The notes under the pieces are model-generated. The model saw only the letters and a program-made list of their open reading frames with translations. It did not search any database and was not told where the DNA came from. From NCBI GenBank assembly GCA_022419385.1, contig JAJUBI010000005.1, positions 2,356,001 to 2,420,000 on the forward strand: a stretch of 64,000 bases of DNA, written 5' to 3'. Positions 10,389-23,096 of this stretch are shown piece after piece. This stretch comes from Paraconiothyrium sp. Pb-2020 (Eukaryota > Ascomycota > Dothideomycetes > Pleosporales > Didymosphaeriaceae). A program made the translations under genes and the position numbers. Each line of letters starts with the position of its first letter. Positions within the stretch are counted from its first letter, which is position 1.

Positions 10389-12870
10389 CGGTGCTCGCCT
10401 TTCATACACACAACAGAAACAGTGCAGGTGGTATATACTACCGCCCTCACTGACAGGTGAGCCACATTCGAATGTCCGCAATGCTGGCCGGCCGCCTGCA
10501 TCTTCGATACTTCAGCTTCGCGCTGTTCCCCGTTTTTTTTGGCTACGTCCCCCTTCTCCACTCGATACCCGCTTCACAGCTCTTGATATAGCTCGAGTCC
10601 CCACCAATTTGGTCGGCAGATGGGACTGGCCTCTTTGGCGTTCTGGACGAAAATTGATAGCGTTCTTGACATCTTGCTTTCTAGCGTTGCTCCTGTATTA
10701 ATTTGCCTTTGAACGACATTGATTGGAATGGAAGGAACCAGTCCAGTCTGGACCGGAAGGAAGGGTATGGATGAGCGGTAGCGTAGTAAAGTAATGTCCT
10801 CAGAGGCCGTCCCTTTATATATCCCGTCCTCGCATTCCCTTCCAGCCAGCCCCCGCCGGGTCTTATTTGCCTGCTTTGTGGCCATAGCAACGCGCACTGC
10901 GATAGGTCACTTGCAAGACCAGCAGCCTTGCCGTCTGACCAGCGCCTCGTGAAAATCTCTCAGCTCTGTGCCGCGGGCACTTTAATGTGGATGCCTTGGG
11001 CGGGTGCTCGATAAGGGTTAGTGGTTACGCGATCGGGAAGGGCTACGCGTGTAGTTCGCATTGCGTGCGGGATGCGAACGCCTGCGCGTTGACTGACGGT
11101 GAGCGGATAATAGGAAGGAGCCGGGTTCAATGGAAGAAGGGGGCTGAGGGGTCCAGGGTACTTCTGCTCTTAAAGAGGTACGATTGATATGTGGAGCTTG
11201 CTTGAACGTCTACTAGCAGGGAAGGCACGGATTGCGCTCTCGACAATGTTAACACCCCGAGGCCTTGCTAACATTTGCAGCGTCATCGAACAAATTACCG
11301 TTTACAAGAAGCTTATACCACGGTATTACTCATTAAGCATTAGCGTCCGAGTTTGAGGATTCGCCATGTTTTTCAAAGACCCTAACGGCATGAAGTGCCG
11401 TACTCTAATTAGAAGCATCGTCGCTCAAATTACGTGGCGAACGTTTCCACGTACTATGGAAACAACGTTTATTTGAAAGGTCTTGGAGGCGTCGCGTCAT
11501 ATATATAAAGACTGGTGGGACCAAGAATACGTTTGTCGCCGCAAGCAATAGCATCTATGATTAGCTTGACACCATTAAAAATGGCGGTTGGAATACGTCC
11601 GATTACCAGAGCGCTATGCAGGGTGGACAAGCTCACAACGCGAACGCAAATAGTTCAAATGGTTTCCTTTCAGGAGCGTAAGGAATATGTACAACATCTA
11701 TTAGAGTGGCGTTGGATGTTCCACGTTCTCCACAACCAGAGGACACCAAATCATGTACGCCGTCCTCCGCAAACAGAACATCAAAGAGGCGACGGTGGCG
11801 CACTGTGGACTACAGTTCAGCTACTTATCGGAATAAGACTAGAAGCGAACCGAAAGCTGCGTATGTCTATGCCCCTGGACTTTCAGAAGCACATAAATAC
11901 ACGAGTTTGTGCACTTCTCTGCTTCAAACAAGTCGCGACCTTGCAAGTCATGTCTGCCCGCCCTTTCTCGTCGTTCCCTGGATCCGTCCCTATATGGGCG
12001 CGTGCTGCCTATGCCTGCAAACGCAGTGAGTCTCGTGCATGCCTCTTTGGCTTCTCAGAAGCGTACCTTATCAACGTTCCTCGCTCTTCTCCTCTCGAGC
12101 TTGTGGTCGATTTGGTCTCTTCTTCCTCCTCTTAAAGATTTTGGAATCATGGACCATCACGGTCCATGAATGACGCCTAACCAAAGTAACAGACCCAATA
12201 GATGATGGCCTGTTTATCGCCTTCTTTCTCATAATAGTCCTTTTTCATATGTTACACGGAAAGCCCTGACTTGATGTATGATGAGTGCGTCCTTCCTTCT
12301 CCAATATACAAGATGCAATCATACTACGGGAATAATCCACTTTGACAAGCTACAATGGGAATTTCCCTGTCGGCCAAGATACGATTCATAAATCTAACTA
12401 GGGTACTACTGGCGTAAAGCAAATTTCGAGATCAGAAAGCAGCTCGAACGCTCTCACGGGGTTCGTGTCTTGGGGAGGGGGCGCAAGGTTCTCCGAATAT
12501 CGTGCGGTTCGCGATCAGCTGATAGTGCTTTCAATGAAGGTCCTCCTCGTCGATCGCCGAGTATTATGATTGCCGCTAGGACTCGAAAATTCGGATTTGT
12601 TGCTTGGGGTGGTGCATTCGTGGAGGTTTACGCAGTGTGGGCATTGACCGGCTGTTGACACAGCAGTGGGATCACTGAGCGATCTCGTGTATCGTAGTTT
12701 CTGGTCAATAGTATCTTTGGTGCATAGATGAGCCGAAGGAATCGCCATCCACTTTCGGTACAAGCCTACCTAACTCCGGTTCCCGGGTCATTACCAATCG
12801 CTTCCTCGTTACCTAAACCATGTGAAAGCTGAGATCGTAACTGTCGCCTCAGGTCGCCAGATTGCATCCA
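10389..12870. other. Intergenic 2.5 kb, no supported gene
   Basis: A frame of about 200 codons at 11515-12135 (+) starts with GTG downstream of a TATA-like CATATATATAAAG, but has no recognisable motif. A perfect 9-bp inverted repeat lies at 12147-12169. Nothing else is seen. Confidence 0.45.
12147..12169. repeat. Perfect 9-bp inverted repeat, 5-nt loop
   Basis: TCATGGACC at 12147-12155 and GGTCCATGA at 12161-12169 around ATCAC. It could form a hairpin or be a dimeric protein site. It is isolated from any gene. Confidence 0.6.
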
Positions 12871-13943
12871 TTAGCGAGCGTTGTTCTTCGGAGGTTCCGT
12901 AGCCGGACCCTCGGGCGTAACATAGCACTTGGTCATGCCGCCATCGACGACAAAATCCGTGCCATTGACGAAGCTACTCTCATCGCTGGCAAGGAAAAGA
13001 ACCGCCTGTGCCTGCTCGATAGCCTCACCGAATCGACCAGTAGGGAAGTGGACTTCACGACGATGGCGCTTTGCCGCATCATCGCCAAGCCAGTCCTGAA
13101 GCAGAGGGGTGCTGTAAGCGTTAGCACGTGGTGAGCACAACTCGAGAAGTAACTCACTTGAGCGGCGCTGGGCAGAGAGCATTGAAGCGGAATCCCTCCC
13201 TTGCGTGGACCATGGCCAGCTCCCTCGTCATTGCTAAGACCGCGCCCTTGCTCGCGGTGTAAGCAAGTTGAGGCGTCGCAGCACCCACAAGTGCGACAAC
13301 GCTCGCCGTGTTGATGACGCTGGCCTTCTTCTTTCCATGCTCCCTAAAGCTTAACACAGCATGCTTGCTGCCAAACCACACGCCCTTAACATTGATTGCC
13401 TGGGTGAGATCCCAGATCTTCTCAGGCGTGTCAATTGCATCCGCGTCATCGGCGTGCATTATGCCGGCGTTGTTGAATATAACATCGAGGCCGCCCCAGG
13501 AGTCGACATGTTTCACCATGGCTTCCACGTCGGCTTCCTTGGAGACATCGGTGATTTTGGTATCGAGCTTCTTGGCATCTGGGACCTTGGATTTGACTGT
13601 CTCGAGGGCCTTTTCAAGGGCGGGTCCTGAGATGTCGGAGAGTAGGACGTTGGCGCCTTCGCGGGCAAAGAGGATGCAGGTTTCAAGTCCAATTCCTCTG
13701 GGACTGTGTTAGTTGCTGTGAATGGGTGTGGACGTGTCAAGTGGAACTGAGATCGGAAGGAAGTTATGTCTTGTTAATGGAGGCAGTATGGGGATGTGAC
13801 AGAACGGAAGCGTGACTGTGAACTGGAAATTGAAGATCCGGAGGCAATCGTGTGCGACTGTGAATATGCGTTGGCGCCGGATCTCGGTGTACGTACCCAG
13901 CGGCACCCGTGACGATACAATTCTTTCCTTCGAGGCGACCCAT
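12871..13943 (-). CDS. Short-chain dehydrogenase/reductase (SDR), 275 aa
   Basis: NAD(P)-dependent oxidoreductase of the classical SDR family; the substrate cannot be told from sequence. Model complement(join(12871..13111, 13158..13697, 13897..13943)). Exon 1 gives the start and INVTG-type cofactor strand (NCIVTGAAG); splicing over a 199-nt intron completes the TGxxxGIG loop. Then come NNAG (after DVIF), the catalytic Ser in INTASVVAL, and YTASK (Tyr and Lys of the active site). A short 46-nt intron falls inside CPAPLN-TPLLQDW. The C-terminus carries FLASDESSFVNGTD and VVDGGM. All landmarks are intact. It points away from the glutamine-synthetase-like gene, with a 0.9 kb shared upstream region. 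Confidence 0.92.
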
Positions 13944-14855
13944 GTTGTATTATGCTTGCTCTTGACTTGCTTGCTAATATGAGAGGTATACGGATCTACG
14001 ACAACATTAGTGGGCTGTAATAAGTACGAAAGTGAGGTTCCGGAAAGCTCTTATTATCATGGATTTTGTGACTAATTTTGGTGGGGACGATTCCTCGTGC
14101 TGATGTCAAGCGTGTCAAAGGTCTCAACTACTTACTGAGCTCAGAAAACTGTTTACTTGGTTGATCTGCAGCTACTTGTACCAAGTGAGTGGTGTTGAAG
14201 TCGGGCAGGAGAATGTGACTGAAGCCCACGGCGGATAGTGTCGGTGATAGTGGGTGCTCCAGGGCTCCCGAAGTCGGCCCTAGCTGCCGTGTGGGCAGAT
14301 AAGAGGAACACATGCGACCAACGTTACGCCGCCGCACCCACAGACACGTGTAAAACAAAGTTAGCGGTGAGCAGCTATGGCTCCTTCGCTCAATCTACGT
14401 CTGCGATTCTCGACTATCTGAATTGTACATGGGCTCCGGGACGGCGATTGCCTAGGAGACATGACCCTCCCAATGGGGTGGGGGTCATCCCGTGCGGTCG
14501 GCATGATTAGCACCACGTCTTTCTCTGAGACGACTCAGTTCTGCCTCGATCATTAAATCCAAAGAATTTCGAGAAGTGCTACCAAATGTATCTTGCTGTT
14601 GAGATTGTTCTCCACTGAGACTGAAGTGAATGTAGGAGACATAATGCAAGTCGAAGAGGTGAGCTCGCGCAGCCATCGTCATTGGCCCGAGCTCCAGCCA
14701 CACACGACCAGCTATCCGTTCCAGAAGCCTTCAGACCAAACCTGCTTTATCGCTGCTATCACTCCTCCTTCATTTTGGATACATTCGCTTCCTATTCCCA
14801 CGACCCCTCCTATCCTTCCGCAACGCCTTTCGTCATTTTCCCTGCCCGCCTAAAT
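13944..14855. other. Divergent intergenic region
   Basis: Shared upstream region of the SDR (-) and the glutamine-synthetase-like gene (+). The last 150 bases are pyrimidine-rich, as expected near a fungal start site. No gene is seen. Confidence 0.55.
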
Positions 14856-16433
14856 ATGTCGGACACTGAGGCAATCACCCTCGACCGCCTTCCCGAGCTC
14901 CTCCAAAACGACAATGCTGTCAAAGTCGCGGGCATAGACGTAGACGGTGTCTTGCGCGGCAAGCTTATGGCGAAGAAGAAGTTCCTGTCCATAGCACGGG
15001 AGGGCTTCGGTTTCTGCAGCGTCATCTTCGGCTGGGACATGCATGATCAAACCTACTTCCGCGAGCTGGCCATCTCGAATAAGGAGAATGGATACCGCGA
15101 TGTGATTGCTATACCAGACTTGTCGTCGTTCCGCAGAATACCGTGGGAGAACAATGTACCCTTCTTTTTAATATCGTTTCATGACCCGGACACGGGTGGT
15201 AGTCTAAGCGCGTGCCCGAGGAGTATATTGAAAAGGACGGTGGACAAGCTTAAGGAGAAGGGATATGGAGCTATGGCTGGTGGTGAGTCGTCTTCATGAG
15301 AGCAGGACAGATACTGCGTGTCGCCTTTCGATTTCTGACTTTAAGTTTGGCAGCCGAGTACGAATTCTACCAGTTCAGAGCGCCGCAGAGCCACGACGGG
15401 CCCGAACGCAATTCCTCGTCAACAGCATCATTTCTGAAGGAAAACCCCGTAAACTCGCTTCCTTCGCTCACTGAAGGTATGTTCGGCTACAGCATAACGC
15501 GGCCTGTGCACAACCAGGAGTACTACTACGGCATCTTTGACGCATGCGCCCAATTCAACTGTGGTATAGAAGGATGGCACACAGAATCCGGTCCCGGCGT
15601 ATTCGAAGCCGTACGTGCATACCTCTACAACATCTTTCCTACAACTAACAGCGGTGTAGGCTCTCGAGTTCGGTGAAATAACCGCCATGGCAGACAAAGC
15701 CTCCCTCTTCAAGCTCGTCGTCAAGTCTCTCGGATCCAAACACGGTATAACCCCCTGCTTTATGGCAAAACCGCGCGAAGGCTTGCCAGGCAACTCCGGT
15801 CACATGCACGTCTCCATCGTCGACGAGTCGGGCAAAAACCTCTTCTATCGCGGCGAAGAGGACGTCTCTCCACCCTATTCAGACGTGCGCTTCCTAAGCG
15901 ATCTCGGTCGCCACTTCCTCGCAGGCCTGATCGACGGCCTCCCAGATATCATGCCCATCCTCGCGCCTAATGTAAACAGCTATAAACGGCTGGTCGAGAA
16001 CTTCTGGGCGCCTGTGACGGTGAGCTGGGGGCTGGAACACCGCGCCGCTAGTATACGGTTGATATCGCCGCCAACTTCGTCGGGAAAGGCAACGCGCTTC
16101 GAAGTCCGCGTCCCGGGTGCCGATACGAATCCGCACTTTGTGCTGGCTGCCATCTTGGCACTCGGCTGGCGCGGTGTTGAGAAGAAGATGGAGATTTCTA
16201 TACCACCGCTGGGCAAGGGCGAGGATGTGGGTGGGGCGAGCGATAAGGGTGTCAGGCTGGCGAAGAGCTTAAAAGAGGCGACACAAAGGTTTATGAGCAA
16301 AGATAGCGTGGCGAGAGAAGTATTCGGCGATGAGTTTGTGGACCATTACGGAGGAACAAGGGAGCATGAGATTAGGCTGTGGGACGAAGCGGTCACAGAT
16401 TGGGAGGTGAGGCGGTACATTGAGACGGTGTAA
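14856..16433 (+). CDS. Class-I glutamine-synthetase-like ligase (FluG C-domain type)
   Basis: Member of the glutamine synthetase I superfamily, ATP-dependent gamma-glutamyl-amine ligases. Fungal relatives include the C-terminal half of FluG; the N-terminal amidohydrolase half of FluG is absent here. Model join(14856..15282, 15354..15610, 15660..16433), 485 aa, introns 71 and 49 nt. Landmarks: GIDVDGVLRGK at the start of the beta-grasp domain, AEYEFY (metal Glu pair), TESGPGVFE and LEFGE (metal Glu), GNSGHMHVS (His loop), NSYKRL, EHRAASIRL and FEVRVPGADTNPHF. Metal and ATP residues therefore look complete. The true amine substrate (ammonia, polyamine or other) is unknown. It converges on an aldehyde dehydrogenase with 164 bp between stops, reminiscent of bacterial gamma-glutamyl-polyamine pathways; that link is speculative. 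Confidence 0.9.
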
Positions 16434-16597
16434 AGCTGTCCGGGTATCTGGAGGAGGGGTTTTGCTTTACGCAATTTTGATATCCTGCAATGTCTTCGCA
16501 CGTACCCGAAGCCAAGAGCAACGCTGATGATTGGAAGACATTATGATTATTATGTACTATACGCTATATGCGTTGCTCCTCAATCACACACTGACAC

Positions 16598-18528
16598 TCA
16601 CAGCCCGATCAAATTCTTTACGCCCGTAACCTTACCCCTCCAATCCCCATACCCAACCCACACAACCCCACACGCCATCTTCCACGCCCTCTGCCCTGCT
16701 CCCTCGCCCTTCAGCGGCAAATCCATCGGCCCCGGGATACTTGTCTTCACTAGCCACGGCCAACGGTCTCTTGTGACAGCCTTCTGATTGCACACACTCC
16801 TCAGCCCCTCCTGGCCTGCAAACCTCCCGTAACCGCTGCCCTTGACACCACCGAAGGGAAGCTGTACCATATAGGTGACTGCGAAGTCGTTGACGGCAAC
16901 CATACCCGCGTGGACTTCGCGGACGACGCGCTCGAGATCGCGATTGGAGGAGCCGTAGACCGAGGCGCCGAGGGCGTAAGGGGTGGAATTTGCAATTGCG
17001 ATAGCCTCGTCTACGGAGGATGCGCGCATGAGTGTGAAAACCGGGGCGAAGAGCTCTTCCTGGGCGATCTTCATGGATGGGGTGACGTCTACGAGGAATG
17101 TCGGGGCGAAAAAGTGTCCCTTGGGATGCTGTTGGTGGACGTAGCGCTTCCCGCCGCAGATGAGACGCGCGCCTTGGGCTACGGCGTCTGCGATGAGATC
17201 TTCCAAGCGGGAGAAGCCTGCGTCGGAGATGCAGGCGCCAATGTCAATGGGGGCGTCGTCTGGAGAGGTATTTAGGATGGATCCTGGGCGGAGGGCTGTG
17301 ATGCGCGGCGTAAGTTGTTCGATCAAGCGATTGTAGGTGTTCGGGAGGGCAATGATGCGCTCGATCCCGATGCAGTTTTGGCCGGCGGACTGAAAGACGC
17401 CGCGCATGAGGATGCTGGATACACGATGGAAGTCGCTGTTTGATAGATCGTCCAGGATGATGGCCGGGTCTTTGCCCCCAAGTTCGACGCAGACAGGTGT
17501 AAGGGCTTTCGCTGCGGAAGCACAGACATGGTGAGCGACCGGACGAGATCCGATGAAGGTTATGTGTGCGATGCCCGGGTGAGCAGTAAGGTATTCGGCG
17601 ACATTGGGCCAACACACGACAGATTGGACGATATCTGGACTATGTCCGCAGGCGACGAGGGCAGAGGTAGCTATCGATGCGAAGTAGCTGCTGGACCAGG
17701 CCGTGTTCTCTGAGCCCTTTACGATAATGGCGTTACCGGCGAAGATAGACGCAATGACGGGAGATATCAGATTGTGGAACTGCCAAACATTAGAATCCGT
17801 AGAATGCGACTATACTTGAAGAGCTCACAGGGTAACTTGAAAACGTCAGATATGTGATGTATCAGGGATGAAGGAGCACTTACTTCCAGCTCACACAAGC
17901 CGCCACAACGCCCAGCGGCTGCCACATAACCTCATGCCACTTATACGCCATCAACAGATTCCCGGGCCTACTTTCGCTCCTCAAACTCTCTTCACCATGG
18001 GCAATAACCCACCTAAGCTTCTCTACCGTTACCAGAATTTCTCCCAAACTCGCGTCCACCATTGTCTTTCCGGAGTCGAGGCAAGCCACCCGCGCAATAG
18101 TCTCCTGGTTCTCCAAGATAAACTTCAGCATCGTCTTGAGTACCTTCCTCCGCTCTGCAAATGTGGTCTGTGCCCATTGTACTTGTGCATCAGCGGCTTT
18201 GGCAATTGCGCAGTCGATCGAGGACGTGGTGGAGGGGTTGACGCGGCCCAGAGACTCGCCGGTTGCGGGGGCGTAGCATTGGATCAAGGAAGAACCAGAG
18301 ACCTTGAGAGAGTCAATTGCATTCTCCACAAAAATCATAGTAGTTCACCTTCATGGAGAGGTCCTGCAGCACCTCGCCTTTCCATCCAGCCTTGACCTGC
18401 TCTGGTGGTGCGACATTGTAAGGGATCGCCTTCTCAAAGTCGCTGCAAAACAGAAGGTAAAAGAGACATAAAGTCGCGACACCGACTGCATAGAGAAGCA
18501 GAGGGTCGTAGTCCTGCATTCGCTCCAT
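16598..18528 (-). CDS. Membrane-anchored aldehyde dehydrogenase (Msc7-like), with 7-nt microexon
   Basis: NAD(P)-dependent oxidation of aldehydes to acids. Model complement(join(16598..17779, 17829..17835, 17884..18302, 18349..18528)), 595 aa. Residues about 9-28 form a transmembrane anchor (LLYAVGVATLCLFYLLF), as in yeast Msc7-type ALDHs. Then come CYAPATGESLG, the SWNYPFHN motif, VELGGKDPA (general-base Glu), FQSAGQNC (nucleophile Cys) and LPFGGVKGSGYGR. The conserved N-Y-P can only be made by including a 7-nt exon (TTACCCT) between a 48-nt and a 49-nt intron; each has a good branch site (CTGAC, CTAAT). Without it the frame is lost, because direct joining runs into TGA. The first intron (46 nt) has a weak AAG acceptor. 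Family and anchor are firm; the substrate is unknown. Confidence 0.92.
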
Positions 18529-21500
18529 GATGCGCGTAGGAGGATTTTGTTACTGGACCCTGGAAGTTTTTGGGAGCGAACGCGACACCAGATCATGAGA
18601 TGTGCAAGAGCCAATCAGAGCGCCGTGCCTGACGGAAAGGGCTCAACCATCCTGCTTTGATGGATACCGGATCACCCATGCACGACAAGTTGGCCAGAGT
18701 ATATGCGGTTTCCAAGCAACACTGATATTTTAACAATGCCGACTGACCTGGCCGTGGCACCCGGGACAAGAGACGGACAGCTTGCGACCTAACTCCCTAC
18801 ACAGTTTGGGCTACACACTGGGATCAGCGTTGATATGCAGTAAAATACACGGAACGTTTTTGTTAGCTCTCGACCTCATCCGACACTGTGATCAATCTGC
18901 GCAATACTACTCAACGACATCGTGGGTTGATTATCTTGACTCTACATATGTAGCTTTGGGACATGGGAATGGTCGTCGTGATAATCGTCATTGTTTATAA
19001 TTTACCTGCCCTACCACTATAAGACTCATTCGAGTGAAGGGATTTGAATATTGCGCAGCCTATAAATGTACCTGTTGTGGTCCTTCTCTGTGAACAGTGA
19101 CAGGGAGCTTCGGAATGTGGGGGAACTTATGCAGTCAGTCTCACAGAAGCTTTCTAGGGATCAGCCCAGGCGTGAAGCTGGGAGGAAACTGTGAATAGTC
19201 ATCACTCCGGAGAGGGCTCTGCACGAATGCTATTACCTCCGACTGAACTACACCGGCTCCGACGCTATGCCGTGCATCATAGAACTCGCGAGATCCGCCA
19301 CCTGAGAGGAGGCGCTGCGGGCTGGCTACATGATCCAGGGACAAGCCAGCGGCAACAACATCGGCGGCGTTAGCGCTCCACACGGGTCGCTCAACGGATT
19401 TGCTTATTTTGCCATTTATGCCCCTTCGCTGCACTTTCCAGCCGTAACTATGCAATGACCTCATGAGGCAGCGCTGTGGGTGCGACGGCCAGCGTTGACG
19501 GGTGTGCAACACAGGCAGGACGTGTACCGAAATCTAAACGTTGAAACCCACCAATGCGTCCAGCGTCCGCAGCCCCGTCATCCGCGGTTCTTCCCGCTGA
19601 CCGCTCGTCACTCGCTTGCATGCCTTTCGATCTGCACGTCGATAGGAATGCGTGTGGTTATCATGATGCTGCTGCGAGGATCCGCGTGGAGAAAGAATGC
19701 ATCCATCGAGATCGTTCTCCTAGTGTACCACAACATGGCTGTGTTCCGGCCTCTGGTGTTGGTAACACAGCCGCACTTGTGGGATGCTGGGTGCACCATT
19801 CCATCCAGTGTGTGGTCTGCTGGGCATGACCCACGGAACAAACAAGGCGTTGGCGGTGCGCTTCACGTGTTGACATGCCGTCTGCCAGCGTGGCGAGGCC
19901 AGAGACCAAACCAACTCCCGCCCAACGTCCCCAGTGCGAGAGCCCGCCGGGAGCAGGCAGCCGTCAAGGGCCATGATGCGACGGGATGCACGACCTCGCC
20001 AGCAAGAGCCAGCCCACGCGGGGTCCGATCAGCGCGGGCACCCATGCAAGCCGTTTCCCGATGTGTCGCAGAAGCCACGCCAGGATGCGTTCCCAGATAT
20101 GGGCGCGCAGACGAAGGGTTGATTGCGATATATGAAGTCAACAGCAAGCGTTCCCGGAGCGGGCACAGTGGGTGTCCAGTCGTGGTTTAGAGTCGCGGGC
20201 AGGTGAGTCGGCGTGCATCCGGTGGTGTAACGGTTGATAAATGAGCAGGTGCGCATCCTGTCGCAGGGGTCGGCGGCTTTAAGCATCGATCCTGGAAGTC
20301 GTTTCCGCTACCAGCCCTGCGGTAGATCAGTGTTGGCTAAATATGACCAGTGCGTCAAGTGAGACAGCGGGCGGATGAGAGGATTATAGCGGCTGGCATG
20401 CAGCGTGATAAGAGGCCAGACGCGTTGGCGACAAGGCAGCTGTTCACGCGAATACGACATGGTCGGACGTGCAACGCTCCCATCGTCAGCGTCCGCCTCC
20501 GTCTGCCTCGAGCGCATGCCCTTTGCATCGCGCCGGCTCGAATGGTCGGCACAAACTCGAGAGGCCACATCGCGTTGTTGTGGTGCCGATAACCGTCGCC
20601 GCGCCCATGGCCCTCGACTCGTCTCGCACAGGGTGCACGAGGAGAGCTGTGACGGTGGGTCCGGATTGATACAAGCTTCGCAGTGTCCACTTGGTGGCTT
20701 GACCTGGGGCAGCGCAGAAGAAGAGAAGCCTCGCCTTGGCACGAATCGAATCTGGTTGCGCGCGGCTGCATCAGGCAATTCTGCAGGATGCGGCCGGAGA
20801 GGATCAAGAAGAGTCTGATCGTCCCATCGTGCCCTGGACCGCGCCCCAAACAACGCATGTTGGCTGCCGCGCTTCCGACCAAGAGCGCGCATGTTTCTGA
20901 ATCAGACGCCCGAGCCACGCGCATGCTTGTCGAGGGAGGGACATCAGGGGGCGAAGGCGAGAATGCAATGCGCCGAGGACGTGCTCACGAGAGGTGTTCC
21001 TGTTGTCCATGGCGCGCTTCGTTTCCACATGACGCGCAGCCCCTAACTCCACCATGGCTCAGCCATCCAGACGCAGCGAAAGCCGCCTGCTGCGACAGCT
21101 GCCAGAGGCAGGCCAAGGGTCATGTACGCACACTCGCCAGGCTCGGCGAAGCTGAAGCAAGCCATGGCGGGCGCAGAGCACGCAGGCGGTCTGACCCGAG
21201 GAGAACCCCAGGGGCCAGGTACTGCCGCAGGCTGCCGCCCCCAGGCCGGGCCTTGTGTCCAAAAAGCCCCCAGCTGCAGGCTAATGCGCACAAATCACCG
21301 GCCCTTGTCAGACTCGGGCAGCGCAGGGATGTGGCCCTCTGCCGAGCGGGAGGCGGAGAAACCAGTGCGTCACGGACCTTGCCAGCGACGAACAGACCGG
21401 AAGCTTGGTGGGGACGGCACCATAAGCGGCTTGGGAGATCTGGTCCACTGTGGGCAGCCGCTCACGCTCCTCGTGCTGCAGCGCCCCCGAGACACGATGC

Positions 21501-23096
21501 ACCCACATCACTGCCCTCGAGCGCCGCTGTGCAGCTCGTCAACCGGGCCGCCGCCTCCCACTCGTCTGCTTGGCCTGCTGCTGCGTGCGACCCCGGCCTG
21601 CGCTGCTGAGGGTGCGCGCCGTCCCTGCTGTGCACGCCTGGCAAGGCCGCCGTCGCGCTCGCCAGTAGCGCCCCGCGAGGCCTGGTCAGCGGGAAGCTGA
21701 GCGATCCGCCGCGACGCCGCCGGCCAGTCTGCTGAGTGGTTGGCGGCGCGCACGTCGTAAATGAAAGCCCCGCGTCCTCGCCCACTGAGCTTGTCTGAAT
21801 CATGGACGGGAGAACAGAACAGCAGCGCCTGCGAGCATCAGGCATCAGGCTGACGGATGCGGCACGCAAGCGCATATGGCGACAGGCTCCGGAGAGGCGG
21901 GTGGAGGTTCTCTGTCTGGCACTAGCCTCAACGGCGTCATGTGGGCGAGGCGACAGAGCCCCCATCGGCGAAATGCAAACACTAGAGCGTGCCGGGTCGT
22001 CAGGATTCGGTCCAGAATAAGATGAACAGCCCGCGCTGGTCTTCCGCAGCGTCGTTCGAGAGGAGCCGGGCGCGGTGACAGCCGCGTTTCAAACGGACGC
22101 GGGCAAGCGCCGAGCAAGATGGCCCTCTTGCCAGCGCACATGTTATGGGCGGAATGCATCATCCATCCATCCATCGCTCCGTCGCCGCCTCCTCGCCGCT
22201 GAAAGAACCAGCAGGCCGGCGTTGGTGACGGGCCCCGGAATGGAAGCTTTTCATCACCAGCGCCTCGTGTCGAAGAACGTCTGGGGTAGGACCACAGCAC
22301 GCAGCATCACCACACCTGAATTCCGCGTACAATGCGTCCAGCCGTGCCTGCAGCGGCCTCGCTGCCTCGACGCCGGCGTGCGCCGCGCAGCCTCGACCAG
22401 GGCGACAGGGCGGGCGATGCTTGCGGCAGGTGGCCGGCCGGCAGCAAGGAGAGTCGTGGGATCGCCTGAACTGGCCTGTCGTCTGTGTGGAGACGTGCGC
22501 CTGTGTGGGCCGCGGTGGTGGCTGCGCTACCCATGCACCATAATCCCTGCTGCATGCCATGCCTTCGTCTACGCCATTCCCTAATCCATCTTACCAAAAG
22601 TCCATCTTGGCGCCTCGTGGGTTAGGGTTCTGCGACGTTGGACGGCGGTTCTTGCGCTCTTTTCGCCCTGCTCTCCCTCCTCCTCCCGTCTTCCCTCTCT
22701 GTGCCCATCGCTCACCATACTGACCTCCCGTCCCACGCCCACCCTTTCGCCGCTCCCACCGCGGCCCCGGTCATCACGACCATTGTCCCTCCCTCTGCAC
22801 TTGCTTCGTCCCATCCGCGCCGTGTACACGCGCGCTCGGCGCCCAGTGCTCCGGCCAGCCTTCTGCTCGTTCCCCCGTAAGTTCGGCTGGCGCGTCGCGT
22901 TTGCCCTTCACCCACGGCTCCGCGCAGACATTCACTAACCTGCACCAGTCGAGCCTTCCCAACCTATCTCGACTGGCGTTTTCGACACGAATTCGGCTTG
23001 TCGTCCCGTTGCCGCTCGTCATTCCCTTATCGCTGCACATCAGCTCCCGCCTCACACTCGGTGTCAGAACCCGCGTGTTGCTAGCCCACGTCCGAC
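18529..23096. other. Gene-free GC-rich 4.6 kb upstream of SSN6
   Basis: From about 19.5 to 22.6 kb the DNA is visibly GC-rich, so frames of 150-308 codons overlap on both strands and all phases (for example 20683-21609 +). None has a motif, homology I recognise or coherent splicing. A (CATC)n run lies near 22157-22175, and a TTAGGG-like motif at 22620-22629. The last 400 bases are strongly pyrimidine-rich (22672-22720), likely the SSN6 start-site region. Confidence 0.5.

Noticed and set aside
11515..12135. About 200-codon frame after a TATA-like element
   Set aside because: Starts with GTG, composition looks random, overlapping frames of similar length, no family signature.
17780..17883. Single 104-nt intron in the ALDH gene
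   Set aside because: Joining 17884 directly to 17779 shifts the frame into TGA; only the microexon restores both frame and the conserved motif.
20683..21609. 308-codon open frame in GC-rich DNA
   Set aside because: Overlaps equally long frames in other phases and on the other strand; Arg/Ala/Pro/Ser-biased, no motif, no splice logic. A GC artefact.
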